DNA from: Actinacidiphila epipremni
Lineage (GTDB): Bacteria > Actinomycetota > Actinomycetes > Streptomycetales > Streptomycetaceae
Length of the DNA stretch: 64,000 nt
NCBI RefSeq assembly: GCF_012034175.1
Contig: NZ_JAATEJ010000011.1
Coordinates: 124,001 to 188,000, forward strand
Reading direction: 5' to 3'
The position numbers and the translations under genes are program-made. Below the pieces are notes generated by a model that did not search any database, was not told the origin of the DNA, and saw only the letters and a list, made by a program, of their open reading frames with translations. Below, in pieces: positions 27,134-36,088 of the stretch (positions are counted from its first letter, which is position 1; the number at the start of each line of letters is the position of its first letter).

Positions 27134-27553
27134 ATGCAGGCGACCGCCACGGTGCTGGTCTACAGCGACGACGCCAACACCCGGGAGCAGGTCCGGCTCG
27201 CCGTCGGCCGCAGGCCCGCGACGGACCTGCCGCCGGTGGAGTTCGTGGAGTGCGCGACGCTGCCCGCGGTACTGACCGAGTTGGAGAACGGCGGGATCGA
27301 CGCCTGCGTGCTGGACGGCGAGACGACGCCGGCGGGCGGCATGGGCGTGTGCCGGCAGATCAAGGACGAGATCTTCCGCTGCCCGCCGGTGCTCGTGCTC
27401 ATCGGCCGCCCGCAGGACGCGTGGCTGGCCACCTGGAGCCGCGCGGACGCGGCGGTGACCCACCCGGTGGACCCGGTGGCGCTCAACGACACGCTGGCCG
27501 TTCTGCTGCGCCGCAGGATCGACACGGGGTCGACGGAGCTGGCGACGCGCTGA
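27134..27553 (+). CDS. atypical receiver-domain protein (pseudo-receiver)
   Basis: A 139-residue protein that folds like a response-regulator receiver with no output domain. The acidic pair is present in VYSDDA, and an Asp sits at the phosphorylation position in DACVLDGE. The conserved Thr/Ser after strand 4 is replaced (LVLIGRPQ) and the Lys before the cis-peptide proline is His (THPVDP). Phosphorylation switching is thus unlikely in the normal way. The ATG is preceded by AGGAGGAG. It sits between ctaE and the L,D-transpeptidase, facing the oxidase genes; a link to respiration is only positional. Confidence 0.8.
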   Translation: MQATATVLVYSDDANTREQVRLAVGRRPATDLPPVEFVECATLPAVLTELENGGIDACVLDGETTPAGGMGVCRQIKDEIFRCPPVLVLIGRPQDAWLATWSRADAAVTHPVDPVALNDTLAVLLRRRIDTGSTELATR

Positions 27554-27605
27554 GGGCCGGGTGACGAGGGCCGCGCGCTGAGGTCCGTGCGCCGGGAGGT
27601 GCGGC

Positions 27606-28883
27606 TCAGGCCGTCTCGGGGCGCAGCCGGGCCGGGTTCGACAGCGGGTTGCGCGCGGCGGAGGGGGCTCCCTCGGTGTTCGCCGTGGCCTTGCCGAGGG
27701 CGCTGCCCTGGAGCCACTTGGTCTCGTCGAGGTTCCAGTCGCCGAAGCCGTTGTCGAACGGCGTCATCATCGGGCCGTGGCTGTTGACGACCTGGACGAT
27801 GTCGCCGGGGCGTACGTGGTCGAAGAACCAGTGCGCGTTGTCGGTGCTCATGCCGGTGCAGCCGTGGCTGACGTTGGCGGAGCCCTGCGAGCCCTCGGAC
27901 CAGGGCGCGGCGTGCACGTACTCACCGCTCCATGTCACCCGGGTGGCCCAGTAGACGGGCAGGTCGTAGGAGTCGGAGCTGCCCGCGGCGATGCCGACGG
28001 TGGAGCTCTTCATCTGGACGAAGCTCTCCTTGGCGAGCACGACCTTGATGCCGTTGCGGGTGTCGAAGCCGGGCTTGCCGGTGGTGACCGGCATGGTGCG
28101 GACGACCTTGCCGTCGTCCTTGAAGGTCATCTGGTCGGTGGCCGCGTCGGTGATGGCCTCGATGCGGTCGCCGGTGTGCAGCGTGAGCGGCTTGTCGGCG
28201 CCGCCGAAGACCTTGTCCTGGACCTTCACGCCGTTCAGGGTGCTGCGCGCGTCGATCTGCGCGTGCGCGGGCCAGTACGCGCTCGGGCGGTAGTGCAGCG
28301 TGCGGTCGTCGACCCAGTACCAGGAGCCGGGGGCGGCTGCGGGGGTGCTGCTGACGAGCAGGTGGGACTCCACGACGGCGCGGGCGGCGGCGGTCTTGAC
28401 CGGGACGCTGAGCGCGGCGGTGATGGGCTGGCCGACGCCGTAGGTGCCCGCGTCGGGGCCGAAGGTGACATGCAGGCCGGCGTCGGCCGGCGTGGTGTCG
28501 AAGGTCAGCACCTTGCGGCCGGGGTGGCCGTCGGAGTCCTCGGTGCTCACCCGGACCGTGTAGTGGGCGCCGGCGGCCAGCGCCGTGGTGGACTGCCAGC
28601 TCCTGCCGTCCTCGCTGAGCTTGCCGGCGACATAGCGTCCGGCGCCGTCGGTCGCGGTGACGTCGGTGATCCGGCTGCCGTCGTCCTTGACGGTGACCTT
28701 GAGCGGCTTGCTGGGGTCGGCCTTGCCGCCGTCGGCGATGGAGTAGGCGACCTTGGCGGCGGATTCGTACGGGGAGGCGGCGAGCGGGTTGCCGCCGCCG
28801 CTGCAGGCGGTGAGCCCCACCGCGAGGGGCGCCGTGAGGAGGGCGCAGCTCAACGCTATCCGGTGTCGAGAGAGGTGGCTCAT
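27606..28883 (-). CDS. L,D-transpeptidase lipoprotein (Ig-like + YkuD)
   Basis: A 425-residue lipoprotein that forms 3-3 crosslinks in peptidoglycan or attaches proteins to it. The N terminus has a signal with lipobox LTAC. Two Ig-like domains (about 45-250) precede a C-terminal YkuD domain with the catalytic motif SHGCTGMS and the upstream His in YVHAAPW. This matches LdtMt2-type enzymes of actinobacteria. ATG 28883 is chosen over an upstream in-frame start because the signal peptide begins there. It is flanked by the ctaCDF terminator, so it has its own promoter. Confidence 0.93.
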   Translation of the reverse strand: MSHLSRHRIALSCALLTAPLAVGLTACSGGGNPLAASPYESAAKVAYSIADGGKADPSKPLKVTVKDDGSRITDVTATDGAGRYVAGKLSEDGRSWQSTTALAAGAHYTVRVSTEDSDGHPGRKVLTFDTTPADAGLHVTFGPDAGTYGVGQPITAALSVPVKTAAARAVVESHLLVSSTPAAAPGSWYWVDDRTLHYRPSAYWPAHAQIDARSTLNGVKVQDKVFGGADKPLTLHTGDRIEAITDAATDQMTFKDDGKVVRTMPVTTGKPGFDTRNGIKVVLAKESFVQMKSSTVGIAAGSSDSYDLPVYWATRVTWSGEYVHAAPWSEGSQGSANVSHGCTGMSTDNAHWFFDHVRPGDIVQVVNSHGPMMTPFDNGFGDWNLDETKWLQGSALGKATANTEGAPSAARNPLSNPARLRPETA

Positions 28884-28945
28884 GGCCTCAACGTAAGAAC
28901 GCCCGGGCCGATCCGCACGGCGGAAGCGTACAAGAGGGTACAAAA

Positions 28946-28988
28946 GAGGCGGGTCCCGTCACCTTCCCAGGGGAGCGGGACCCGCCTC
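28946..28988 (-). terminator. terminator of the ctaCDF operon
   Basis: GAGGCGGGTCCCG (28946-28958) and its perfect complement (28976-28988) form a 13-bp stem with a 17-nt loop. It starts 26 bp beyond the ctaF stop codon on the minus strand. It also separates the operon from the L,D-transpeptidase gene. Confidence 0.8.
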
Positions 28989-29014
28989 GTGCTGCCGTAC
29001 GGGCTAGCGCGCGG

Positions 29015-29413
29015 TCACTGCGTGCGGTCCGCGCCGCGGTAGTACTCGAACACCCAGCCGAAGACCCCGAGGAGGATCACCGGCAGCGAGAAGAACAGCA
29101 GCCACCAGCCGAAGATGATGCCCATGAAGGCCAGGGCGCCACCGGTGGCCAGCATGAGCGGCTGCCAGCTGTGCGGGCTGAAGAAGCCCAGCTCGCCGGC
29201 GTCGTCCGCGATGTCGGCGTCCTCGCGGTCCATCGCCCCGGTGTCGGCCCGGTTGGCGGTGAAGCCGAGGTAGAACGCGATCATGGTGCACAGGCCGAAG
29301 CCCAGGAACAGCGCGGTGGTGCCGGCCGGCTCCTTGGACCACAGGCCGTACACGACGGCCGCGGCCAGGATGAACACCGCGAAGCCGGCGAACATCCATC
29401 CTTGGACCTTCAC
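29015..29413 (-). CDS. ctaF: cytochrome c oxidase subunit IV (actinobacterial)
   Basis: A 132-residue CtaF found in actinobacterial aa3 oxidases. Hydrophobic segments lie at about 6-25, 35-52, 80-98 and 98-118. It begins [21 protein letters not shown]. Its ATG overlaps the ctaD stop by 4 bp. It is thought to help assembly and stability of the oxidase; it contributes no redox centre. Last gene of ctaC-ctaD-ctaF. Confidence 0.93.
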   Translation of the reverse strand: MKVQGWMFAGFAVFILAAAVVYGLWSKEPAGTTALFLGFGLCTMIAFYLGFTANRADTGAMDREDADIADDAGELGFFSPHSWQPLMLATGGALAFMGIIFGWWLLFFSLPVILLGVFGWVFEYYRGADRTQ

Positions 29414-31155
29414 TGGTTCGCCTCCTTGCTCTCAGCACCGGAAAGGGCCGTGCTCGCACCGTGGCCGGCGCCCGCGAGGGCGTCGATCGCCGAGATCTCC
29501 GGGTGGTGCAGGTCGAACGCCGGGGATTCGGAGCGGATCCGCGGCAGCGAGGTGAAGTTGTGCCGCGGCGGCGGGCAGGAGGTCGCCCACTCCAGCGAGC
29601 GGCCGTAGCCCCACGGGTCGTCGACCTCGACCTTCTTGCCGTACTTGGCGGTCTTCCACACGTTGTAGAGGAACGGCAGTATCGACAGGCCCAGCAGGAA
29701 CGAGCTGATCGTCGAGACGGTGTTCAGCGTGGTGAAGCCGTCGGCGGCCAGGTAGTCGGCGTACCGGCGCGGCATGCCCTCGACGCCCAGCCAGTGCTGG
29801 ACCAGGAACGTGCCGTGGAAGCCGAAGAACAGCGTCCAGAAGGTGATCTTGCCGAGCCGTTCGTCGAGCATCTTGCCGGTCATCTTCGGCCACCAGAAGT
29901 GGAAGCCGGCGAACATCGCGAAGACGACGGTGCCGAACACCACGTAGTGGAAGTGCGCCACCACGAAGTAGGAGTCCGACACATGGAAGTCCAGCGGGGG
30001 CGCCGCGAGGATGACACCGGTCAGACCGCCGAAGGTGAAGGTGATCAGGAAGCCGATCGCCCACAGCATCGGTGTCTCAAAACTCAGTGAGCCCTTCCAC
30101 ATCGTGCCGATCCAGTTGAAGAACTTCACACCGGTCGGTACCGCGATGAGGAATGTCATGAAGGAGAAGAACGGCAGCAGCACACCGCCGGTGACGTACA
30201 TGTGGTGCGCCCACACCGTCACGGACAGGCCCGCGATGGAGATCGTCGCCGCGACCAGGCCGATGTAGCCGAACATCGGCTTGCGGGAGAAGACCGGGAT
30301 GACCTCGGAGATGATGCCGAAGAACGGTAGCGCGATGATGTACACCTCTGGATGGCCGAAGAACCAGAAGAGGTGTTGCCACAGCAATGCCCCGCCGTTG
30401 GCGGAGTCGAAGATATGCGCCCCGAATTTCCGGTCGGCCTCCAGGGCGAGCAGCGCGGCGGCGAGCACCGGGAAGGCCAGCAGCACGAGCACGGCGGTCA
30501 GCAGCACGTTCCACACGAAGATCGGCATGCGGAACATCGTCATGCCGGGGGCGCGCATGCAGATGATCGTGGTGATGAAGTTGACCGCGCCGAGGATGGT
30601 GCCGAAGCCGGAGAACGCCAGGCCCATGATCCACATGTCCGCGCCCACGCCCGGCGAGTTGACCGCGCTGGACAGCGGCGAGTAGGCGAACCAGCCGAAG
30701 TCCGCGGCACCCTGCGGGGTGAGGAAGCCGCCCACCGCGATGAGCGAGCCGAACAGGTAGAGCCAGTAGGCGAACATGTTCAGCCGCGGGAAGGCGACGT
30801 CGGGCGCGCCGATCTGCAGCGGCATGATCCAGTTGGTGAAGCCCGCGAACAGCGGTGTCGCGAACATCAGCAGCATCACGGTGCCGTGCATCGTGAACGC
30901 CTGGTTGAACTGCTCGTTCGACAGGAACTGGTTGCCGGGACGGGCGAGTTCGGCGCGCATCAGCAGCGCCATGACGCCGCCGATCAGGAAGAACGCGAAC
31001 GACGTGACCAGGTACAGCGTGCCGATGGTCTTGTGGTCGGTCGTGGTCAGCCACTTCACGGCCACCGAGCCCGGGCTCTTCACGCGGGCCGGGATCTCGT
31101 CCTCGTACGCGTCGTCGGCCGGCGCCGCGCCCTGGGGTTCGTTGAGAATGCTCAT
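29410..31155 (-). CDS. ctaD: cytochrome c oxidase subunit I
   Basis: A 581-residue catalytic subunit of the aa3 oxidase, reducing O2 at the heme a3-CuB centre. The expected motifs are intact: [14 protein letters not shown] with a heme a histidine, [10 protein letters not shown] with the cross-linked His-Tyr of CuB, WAHHMYV, and [11 protein letters not shown] with the heme a and a3 histidines. Twelve membrane spans fit the length. ATG 31155 is used because the conserved N terminus starts there; the frame is open further upstream inside ctaC. It overlaps ctaC and ctaF by 4 bp each. Confidence 0.97.
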   Translation of the reverse strand: MSILNEPQGAAPADDAYEDEIPARVKSPGSVAVKWLTTTDHKTIGTLYLVTSFAFFLIGGVMALLMRAELARPGNQFLSNEQFNQAFTMHGTVMLLMFATPLFAGFTNWIMPLQIGAPDVAFPRLNMFAYWLYLFGSLIAVGGFLTPQGAADFGWFAYSPLSSAVNSPGVGADMWIMGLAFSGFGTILGAVNFITTIICMRAPGMTMFRMPIFVWNVLLTAVLVLLAFPVLAAALLALEADRKFGAHIFDSANGGALLWQHLFWFFGHPEVYIIALPFFGIISEVIPVFSRKPMFGYIGLVAATISIAGLSVTVWAHHMYVTGGVLLPFFSFMTFLIAVPTGVKFFNWIGTMWKGSLSFETPMLWAIGFLITFTFGGLTGVILAAPPLDFHVSDSYFVVAHFHYVVFGTVVFAMFAGFHFWWPKMTGKMLDERLGKITFWTLFFGFHGTFLVQHWLGVEGMPRRYADYLAADGFTTLNTVSTISSFLLGLSILPFLYNVWKTAKYGKKVEVDDPWGYGRSLEWATSCPPPRHNFTSLPRIRSESPAFDLHHPEISAIDALAGAGHGASTALSGAESKEANQ

Positions 31156-32177
31156 GTGGTCTTGGGCTCCGAGTTCTTCGCGTTGCCCGTGGTGGCAATA
31201 CCGGACGGGATGTAGCCCGTCTGACCCGCCGCCGCGAGGTCCTTGAGGTGCTGCTGGTATTGCTCGGGCGTCACGACCTTCACGTTGAACAGCATCCGGG
31301 AGTGGTCCTGGCCGCACAGCTCGGCGCACTTGCCCATGAACGTGCCCAGCTTGTTGGGCGTCACCTCGAACACGTTGGTGTGGCCCGGGATCACGTCCTG
31401 CTTCATCAGGAACGGGATGACCCAGAACGAGTGGATGACGTCACGCGAGGTGAGCACGAAGCGCACGGTCTGGCCCTCGGGCAGCCACAGCGTGGGGCCG
31501 GGGTTGCCGGTGTCCGGGTTCCGGCTCGCCGGGGTGCCGACGTCGTAGACGCCCTCGGCGCCGGCCGGGAAGGACAGCTTGTTCGCCGGGATCTCCGCCA
31601 GCTCGGAGGGCACGCCCTTGGGCGTCGCGGCGTTGCCGTCGACGTTCTCCACGTAGTTGAAGCCCCAGCTCCACTGGAAGCCCACGACGTTGATGATGTG
31701 CTGCGGCTTCTTCGACGTCTCCAGCAGCTTGTTCTCGTCGCGCGCGGTGAAGTAGAAGAGCACCGCGATCACCACGATCGGCACGATCGTGTAGAGCGCC
31801 TCGATGGGCAGGTTGTACCGCGTCTGCGGCGGGACCTCGACCTTGGTCCTGCTGCGCCGGTGGAAGATCACGCTCCACAGGATCAGGCCCCAGACCAGGC
31901 AGCCGGTCGCCAGCGCCGCGGCCCACGAGCCCTGCCACAGGGCGAGGATGCGTGGCGCCTGTTCGGTGGCCGGGCTCGGCATGCCGAGCCGGGGGTAGTC
32001 CTTGTACGAGCAACCGGTGGCCGTCGCAAGGACCAGGCCCGCAGCCAGCGCCTGCGGGAGCCTCCGCCGCAACCCGCGCCGCGACGTGGGGGAACCTCCC
32101 ACGCCCTGGGGGCGGTGGGTGGGGGTACCTCCCACGCCATTGGGGCCGTGGGGGAGGTCGGAGCCGTTGGGACTCAC
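31152..32177 (-). CDS. ctaC: cytochrome c oxidase subunit II (CuA)
   Basis: A 341-residue CtaC lipoprotein. The CuA ligands are in [13 protein letters not shown] plus an upstream His in RDVIHSFWV, so it accepts electrons from QcrC. Two membrane spans follow the lipobox TGC near residue 56. The N terminus is odd: between MSPNGSD and the [10 protein letters not shown] start of the signal peptide lie two 11-residue copies ([22 protein letters not shown]) encoded by an in-frame 33-bp direct repeat. The start is GTG 32177. First gene of ctaC-ctaD-ctaF. Confidence 0.95.
   Translation of the reverse strand: MSPNGSDLPHGPNGVGGTPTHRPQGVGGSPTSRRGLRRRLPQALAAGLVLATATGCSYKDYPRLGMPSPATEQAPRILALWQGSWAAALATGCLVWGLILWSVIFHRRSRTKVEVPPQTRYNLPIEALYTIVPIVVIAVLFYFTARDENKLLETSKKPQHIINVVGFQWSWGFNYVENVDGNAATPKGVPSELAEIPANKLSFPAGAEGVYDVGTPASRNPDTGNPGPTLWLPEGQTVRFVLTSRDVIHSFWVIPFLMKQDVIPGHTNVFEVTPNKLGTFMGKCAELCGQDHSRMLFNVKVVTPEQYQQHLKDLAAAGQTGYIPSGIATTGNAKNSEPKTT
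32086..32138. repeat. 33-bp-period direct repeat with palindrome inside ctaC
   Basis: The 20-mers at 32086-32105 and 32119-32138 differ at one base and each contains a near-palindromic GTGGGGGWACCTCCCAC. The period of 33 bp keeps the ctaC frame. The same GGGGGTACCTCCC core appears near 22490 and in the MITE at 41801. It looks like a short mobile or slipped element captured in coding sequence. Confidence 0.75.
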
Positions 32178-32462
32178 GTAGCGCCTTCCCGAGAGTCTCG
32201 CCCGCTCGTCCGGGTGTTCCGGCCGTGTGCTGGTCGGTCGGCCCGGGCTGCAGGCATTGAGGTGTGGATGTTTATGCGGACCAAACCCTACTGGACGCTA
32301 TTTGGGGTCGCGCGGGGAGGGGGTCCAACGCGCCGGGCGGCTCCCCGAAGGGGTGGAATACCAGGTTCGGGGCCCTTTTCTGACGCTCACTGACCCCTCG
32401 CGGCGGCGGTCGGACGGGGCGGGTGCGGGGCCGCCCCGGGGGCGGCGGGTAGCGTTGCGGGG
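32178..32462. other. divergent intergenic region ctaC / cysteine desulfurase
   Basis: This 285-bp region contains both start regions. An AT-richer island at 32264-32305 (tgtttatgcggacc, ctatttgg) probably holds the ctaC promoter; a TAGGGT hexamer on the minus strand near 32287-32292 could be its -10. No certain -35 was seen. Confidence 0.35.
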
Positions 32463-33848
32463 GTGCCCTATTTCGACATGGCCTCGGCCGCTCCCCTGCA
32501 CCCCGTGGCACGTGAGGCGCTGCTCGCCGCGCTCGACGACGGATGGGCGGACCCGGCCCGCCTCTACCGCGAGGGGCGGCGGGCCCGGCTGCTGCTGGAC
32601 GCCGCGCGGCAGACCGCCGCGGAGGTGGTGGGCTGCCGCCCCGACGAGCTGACATTCACTCCTTCGGGGACAGCCGCGCTGCACACCGGTGTTGCCGGCG
32701 CGATGGCCGGGCGGCGCCGGACGGGCCGCCATGTCGTGGTCTCCGCCGTCGAGCACTCCGCGGTGCTGCACGCCGCGGAGCGTCACGACAGCACGCAGGT
32801 CGCGGTGGACCGCACCGGCCGGCTCGACCCCGCGGACCTCGCGGCGGCGCTGCGGCCCGACACCGCGCTGGCGTGCGTGCAGTCCGCGAACCACGAGGTG
32901 GGTACGGTGCAGCCGGTCGCCGAGGCGGCGGCGATGTGCCGGGCGGCGGGGGTGCCGCTGCTGGTGGACGCGGCGCAGTCACTGGCGTGGGGCCCGGTGG
33001 CGGAGGGCTGGTCGCTGCTGGCGGGCAGCGCGCACAAGTGGGGCGGGCCGCCCGGGGTGGGGCTGCTCGCCGTCGCCAAGGGCACGAGGTTCGCGCCCGC
33101 GCACCCGGCCGACGAGCGGGAGGCCGGGCGCTCGCCCGGCTTCCCGAACCTCCCGGCGGTCGTCGCCGCGGCGGCGTCGCTGCGGGCGGTGCGAGCGCAG
33201 GCTTCCGAGGAGGCGGTACGGCTGTCCGCCCTCGTCGACCGGATCCGGGCGCGGGTCCCAGAACTGGTCCCCGATGTCGAGGTCGTCGGCCACGACCGGC
33301 TGCGGCTGCCGCACCTGGTGACCTTCTCCTGCCTGTACGTCGACGGCGAGGCGCTGCTGACCGCACTCGACCGCGCGGGCTTCTCCGTCTCGTCCGGCTC
33401 CTCCTGCACGTCCAGCACGCTCACCCCGAGCCATGTGCTGCGGGCGATGGGTGTGCTCTCCGAGGGCAACGTCCGCGTCTCGCTGCCGCCCGGTACGCAA
33501 TCCTCTGAGGTCGAGGCGTTCCTGGCCGCCCTGCCGGGCGTGGTGTCCGAGGTCCGCGCGCAACTCGGCGCCCCTTCCACGCCGCACCCGGCCTCGCCCC
33601 CGGAGCCGGAGCCGGAGCCCGCTCCGGACCTGGTGGTCGACTCGCTGGGCAAGCGGTGCCCGATCCCGGTGATCGAACTGGCGAAGGCGATCACCCAAGT
33701 CCCCGTCGGCGCGGTGGTGACCGTCCTGTCCGACGACGAGGCCGCCGCGCTCGACATCCCCGCCTGGTGCACCATGCGCACGCACACTTACCTGGGCCCC
33801 AACCCCGCCCCCCGGGGCACGGCCTACCGCATCCGCCGCGCAACCTGA
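32463..33848 (+). CDS. cysteine desulfurase fused to a TusA sulfur-carrier domain
   Basis: A 461-residue fusion. Residues 1-365 are a NifS/IscS-type desulfurase: PLP lysine in SAHKWGG (Lys192), LVDAAQS, and an active-site cysteine in SSGSSCTSS (Cys315). After a Pro/Glu linker (375-390) a TusA-like domain has the sulfur-accepting motif KRCPIP (Cys399) and continues to the end. The enzyme should remove sulfur from cysteine and pass it to its own carrier domain. It starts at GTG 32463. The role may be Fe-S clusters, tRNA thiolation or cofactor sulfur; erpA lies 4 kb downstream. Confidence 0.9.
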   Translation: MPYFDMASAAPLHPVAREALLAALDDGWADPARLYREGRRARLLLDAARQTAAEVVGCRPDELTFTPSGTAALHTGVAGAMAGRRRTGRHVVVSAVEHSAVLHAAERHDSTQVAVDRTGRLDPADLAAALRPDTALACVQSANHEVGTVQPVAEAAAMCRAAGVPLLVDAAQSLAWGPVAEGWSLLAGSAHKWGGPPGVGLLAVAKGTRFAPAHPADEREAGRSPGFPNLPAVVAAAASLRAVRAQASEEAVRLSALVDRIRARVPELVPDVEVVGHDRLRLPHLVTFSCLYVDGEALLTALDRAGFSVSSGSSCTSSTLTPSHVLRAMGVLSEGNVRVSLPPGTQSSEVEAFLAALPGVVSEVRAQLGAPSTPHPASPPEPEPEPAPDLVVDSLGKRCPIPVIELAKAITQVPVGAVVTVLSDDEAAALDIPAWCTMRTHTYLGPNPAPRGTAYRIRRAT

Positions 33849-33900
33849 CCCGCGGGGCCCCTCCCGGCCGTGGGCTGCGGCTGCGCCGCGGGGCGCTTTT

Positions 33901-34446
33901 CAGGGGCGCGGGGAACTGCGCGCTCAGCCCACCACCGACCGGTGGTCCGGATCGAACCGAACAGCCCCTTTCGGACGGTGACGACCTGCACGCCGCATAT
34001 GGCTGGCCGCGCAGTTCCCCGCGCCCCTGGTTTGCCGGCGCCCAGCGCCAAGTGAGCCCAGCCGGACAGGTGCTGCAGCTGACGCCGCGGGATGCTCTTC
34101 AGGGGCGCGGGGAACTGCGCGCGCAACCCACCACCGGCCGGTGGCCCGGATCGAACCGAACAGCCCCTTTCGGACGGTGACGACCTGCACGCCGAGTCCA
34201 ACTGGTCGCGCAGTTCCCCGCGCCCCTGGTTCGCCGGCGCCCAGCGCCAAGTGAGCCCAGCCGGACAGGTGCTGCAGCTGACGCCGCGGGGTGCTCTTCA
34301 GGGGCGCGGGGAACTGCGCGCGCAACCCACCACCGGCCGGTGGTCCGGATCGGACCGAACAGCCCCTTTCGGACGGTGACGACCTGCACGCCGAGCCCAA
34401 CTGGTCGCGCAGTTCCCCGCGCCCCTGGTTTGCCGGCGCCCAGCGC
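33901..34446. repeat. 199-bp tandem repeat array (2.75 units) of palindromic elements
   Basis: Units start at 33901, 34100 and 34299, exactly 199 bp apart; the third stops matching after about 34446. Each unit has perfect 22-nt inverted arms (33901-33922 with 34008-34029; 34207-34228 and 34406-34427 in the next copies), so each could form a hairpin of about 129 nt. Copies differ at a handful of positions. Short right-arm remnants follow at 34503-34560. The same element occurs singly at 37779. It fills the space between the desulfurase fusion and the PfkB kinase, which converge. Confidence 0.9.
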
Positions 34447-34577
34447 AGACGCAAACCCCCGGCCGGTCGCGCCCGCGCGGCGGCAGCCGCAGATTAGATG
34501 CAGCCCCGCGCCCCTGAAAAAGCACCCGCGGCGCAGCCGCGCGCCCCTGGGGAAGCACCCCGCGGCGCCCTGGCGGG

Positions 34578-35555
34578 TTAGGCGGTGAGGTGGTCGCGGA
34601 CCTCGTTGGCGGCGTCCTCGCCGTACGCCTTGGTGAAGCGCTCCATGAAGTGCGTGCGCTTCAGCTCGTACTCCTGCGTGCCCAGCGTCTCGATGACGAG
34701 CGTCGCGAGCATGCAGCCGACCTGCGCCGCGCGCTCGAGGCCGACGCCCCAGGCCAGGCCGGAGAGGAAGCCCGCGCGGAAGCCGTCGCCGACGCCCGTG
34801 GGGTCGACCTTTGCCTGCTCTTCCGCGCAGCCGACCTCGACCGGTGCCTCGCCCTTGCGGTCGATGCGGACGCCGCGTGCGCCGAGCGTGGTGACGCGGG
34901 TGCCGACGCGGTCGAGGATCTCCGCCTCCGTCCAGCCGGTCTTCGTCTCGATGAGCCCCTTCTCGTACTCGTTGTTGAACAGGTACGCCGCCCCGTCCAC
35001 GAGCACGCGGATGTCATCGCCGTTCATGCGCGCGATCTGCTGCGAGAAGTCCGCCGCGAACGGGATGCCCCGGGCCCGGCACTCCTCGGTGTGGCGGATC
35101 ATCGCCTCGGGGTCGTCCGCCCCGATGTTGACCAGGTCAAGACCGCCGACCCGGTCGGCCACGTGCTGGAGCTCGATGAGCCGCGCCTCGCTCATCGCTC
35201 CGGTGTAGAAGGAGCCGATCTGGTTGTGGTCGGCGTCCGTCGTGCAGATGAAGCGCGCGGTGTGCGCGACCTCGGAGATACGGACCGACGCCGTGTCGAC
35301 GCCGTGCCGCTGCAGCCACGCACGGTATTCGCCGAAGTCGTTGCCCGCCGCGCCGACCAGGATCGGCTGGGTGCCGAGCAGGCCCATGCCGTAGCAGATG
35401 TTCGCGCCGACCCCGCCGCGGCGGACGTCGAGGCTGTCGACCAGGAAGGACAGCGAGACCGTGTGCAACTGGTCGGCGACCAGCTGGTCGGAGAACCGGC
35501 CGGGGAAGGTCATCAGGTGGTCGGTGGCGATGGATCCGGTGACGGCGATGCGCAC
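34578..35555 (-). CDS. PfkB family sugar/nucleoside kinase (adenosine kinase-like)
   Basis: A 325-residue ribokinase-fold kinase. It opens with RIAVTGSIATDHLMTFPGRF and has the GGVGANICYGMGLLG substrate motif and the catalytic DPTGVGDGFRAGF with the base Asp in GVGDGF. The sequence resembles actinobacterial adenosine kinase / PfkB proteins; the phosphate acceptor could be adenosine or a sugar. The start is GTG 35555 with AGGAG 9 nt upstream; the frame is open for 33 codons further but without conserved sequence. It is convergent with the desulfurase fusion across the repeat array. Confidence 0.9.
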   Translation of the reverse strand: MRIAVTGSIATDHLMTFPGRFSDQLVADQLHTVSLSFLVDSLDVRRGGVGANICYGMGLLGTQPILVGAAGNDFGEYRAWLQRHGVDTASVRISEVAHTARFICTTDADHNQIGSFYTGAMSEARLIELQHVADRVGGLDLVNIGADDPEAMIRHTEECRARGIPFAADFSQQIARMNGDDIRVLVDGAAYLFNNEYEKGLIETKTGWTEAEILDRVGTRVTTLGARGVRIDRKGEAPVEVGCAEEQAKVDPTGVGDGFRAGFLSGLAWGVGLERAAQVGCMLATLVIETLGTQEYELKRTHFMERFTKAYGEDAANEVRDHLTA

Positions 35556-35756
35556 GGCGGCAGGCTCCTGGTGGCGGGGGAATGGGACCTGGGGGGTTGC
35601 GTCGTTCTGGGCAGTCCTCCACGCTACCGGCAAACCGGCCGGCGGCCAGGACATCCGCGGTTTGCCCCGGCTTCGCCGTGTGTCACCCGCACCCCCGGAG
35701 AAACTACCCGATAGTAGGGCTTTCTCCGTGGCGGACCCCGTGCCAGTGTCGAGACT

Positions 35757-35981
35757 ATGAGCGCTACGTCACACGGCACCACCCCGCCCCCGCTCGCCCC
35801 CGCACCGCTCGCCGAGCCGGACTCGCTCGACCAGCTGCTCGGCGACTGCCGCACGATGGCCGCGCACTGGCACCCTGCCGCGCCCGCGGCCCGTACCGCC
35901 CCGTCCGCCGGGCCGCACGGCATCACCGTGCCGGCGGCGTCCGCGCACGTCGTGGCCGCGATGGCGGAGTACGGCGACTGA
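35757..35981 (+). CDS. small hypothetical protein
   Basis: A 74-residue predicted protein starting at ATG 35757. It is Pro/Ala-rich at the N terminus with a short LDQLLGDCRTMAAHW segment and ends in AAMAEYGD. No domain is recognisable. GC-skewed third positions support coding. The ribosome binding site is weak. It is followed 107 bp later by a larger secreted protein gene. Confidence 0.45.
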   Translation: MSATSHGTTPPPLAPAPLAEPDSLDQLLGDCRTMAAHWHPAAPAARTAPSAGPHGITVPAASAHVVAAMAEYGD

Positions 35982-36088
35982 GCCCACCGCGGGACCCGCC
36001 GCCGGGTTCACCCGGGTGGCGGAACCGGCTCGGCGCCGTCCGCGTCACATCGGCACCTGACGGTTGACGGAGCCGAGGAGTGTGTGCG

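Noticed and set aside
33901..34446. CRISPR or protein-coding repeat region
   Set aside because: Units of 199 bp repeat entirely, with long inverted arms; frames through it are interrupted or lack any conserved sequence.
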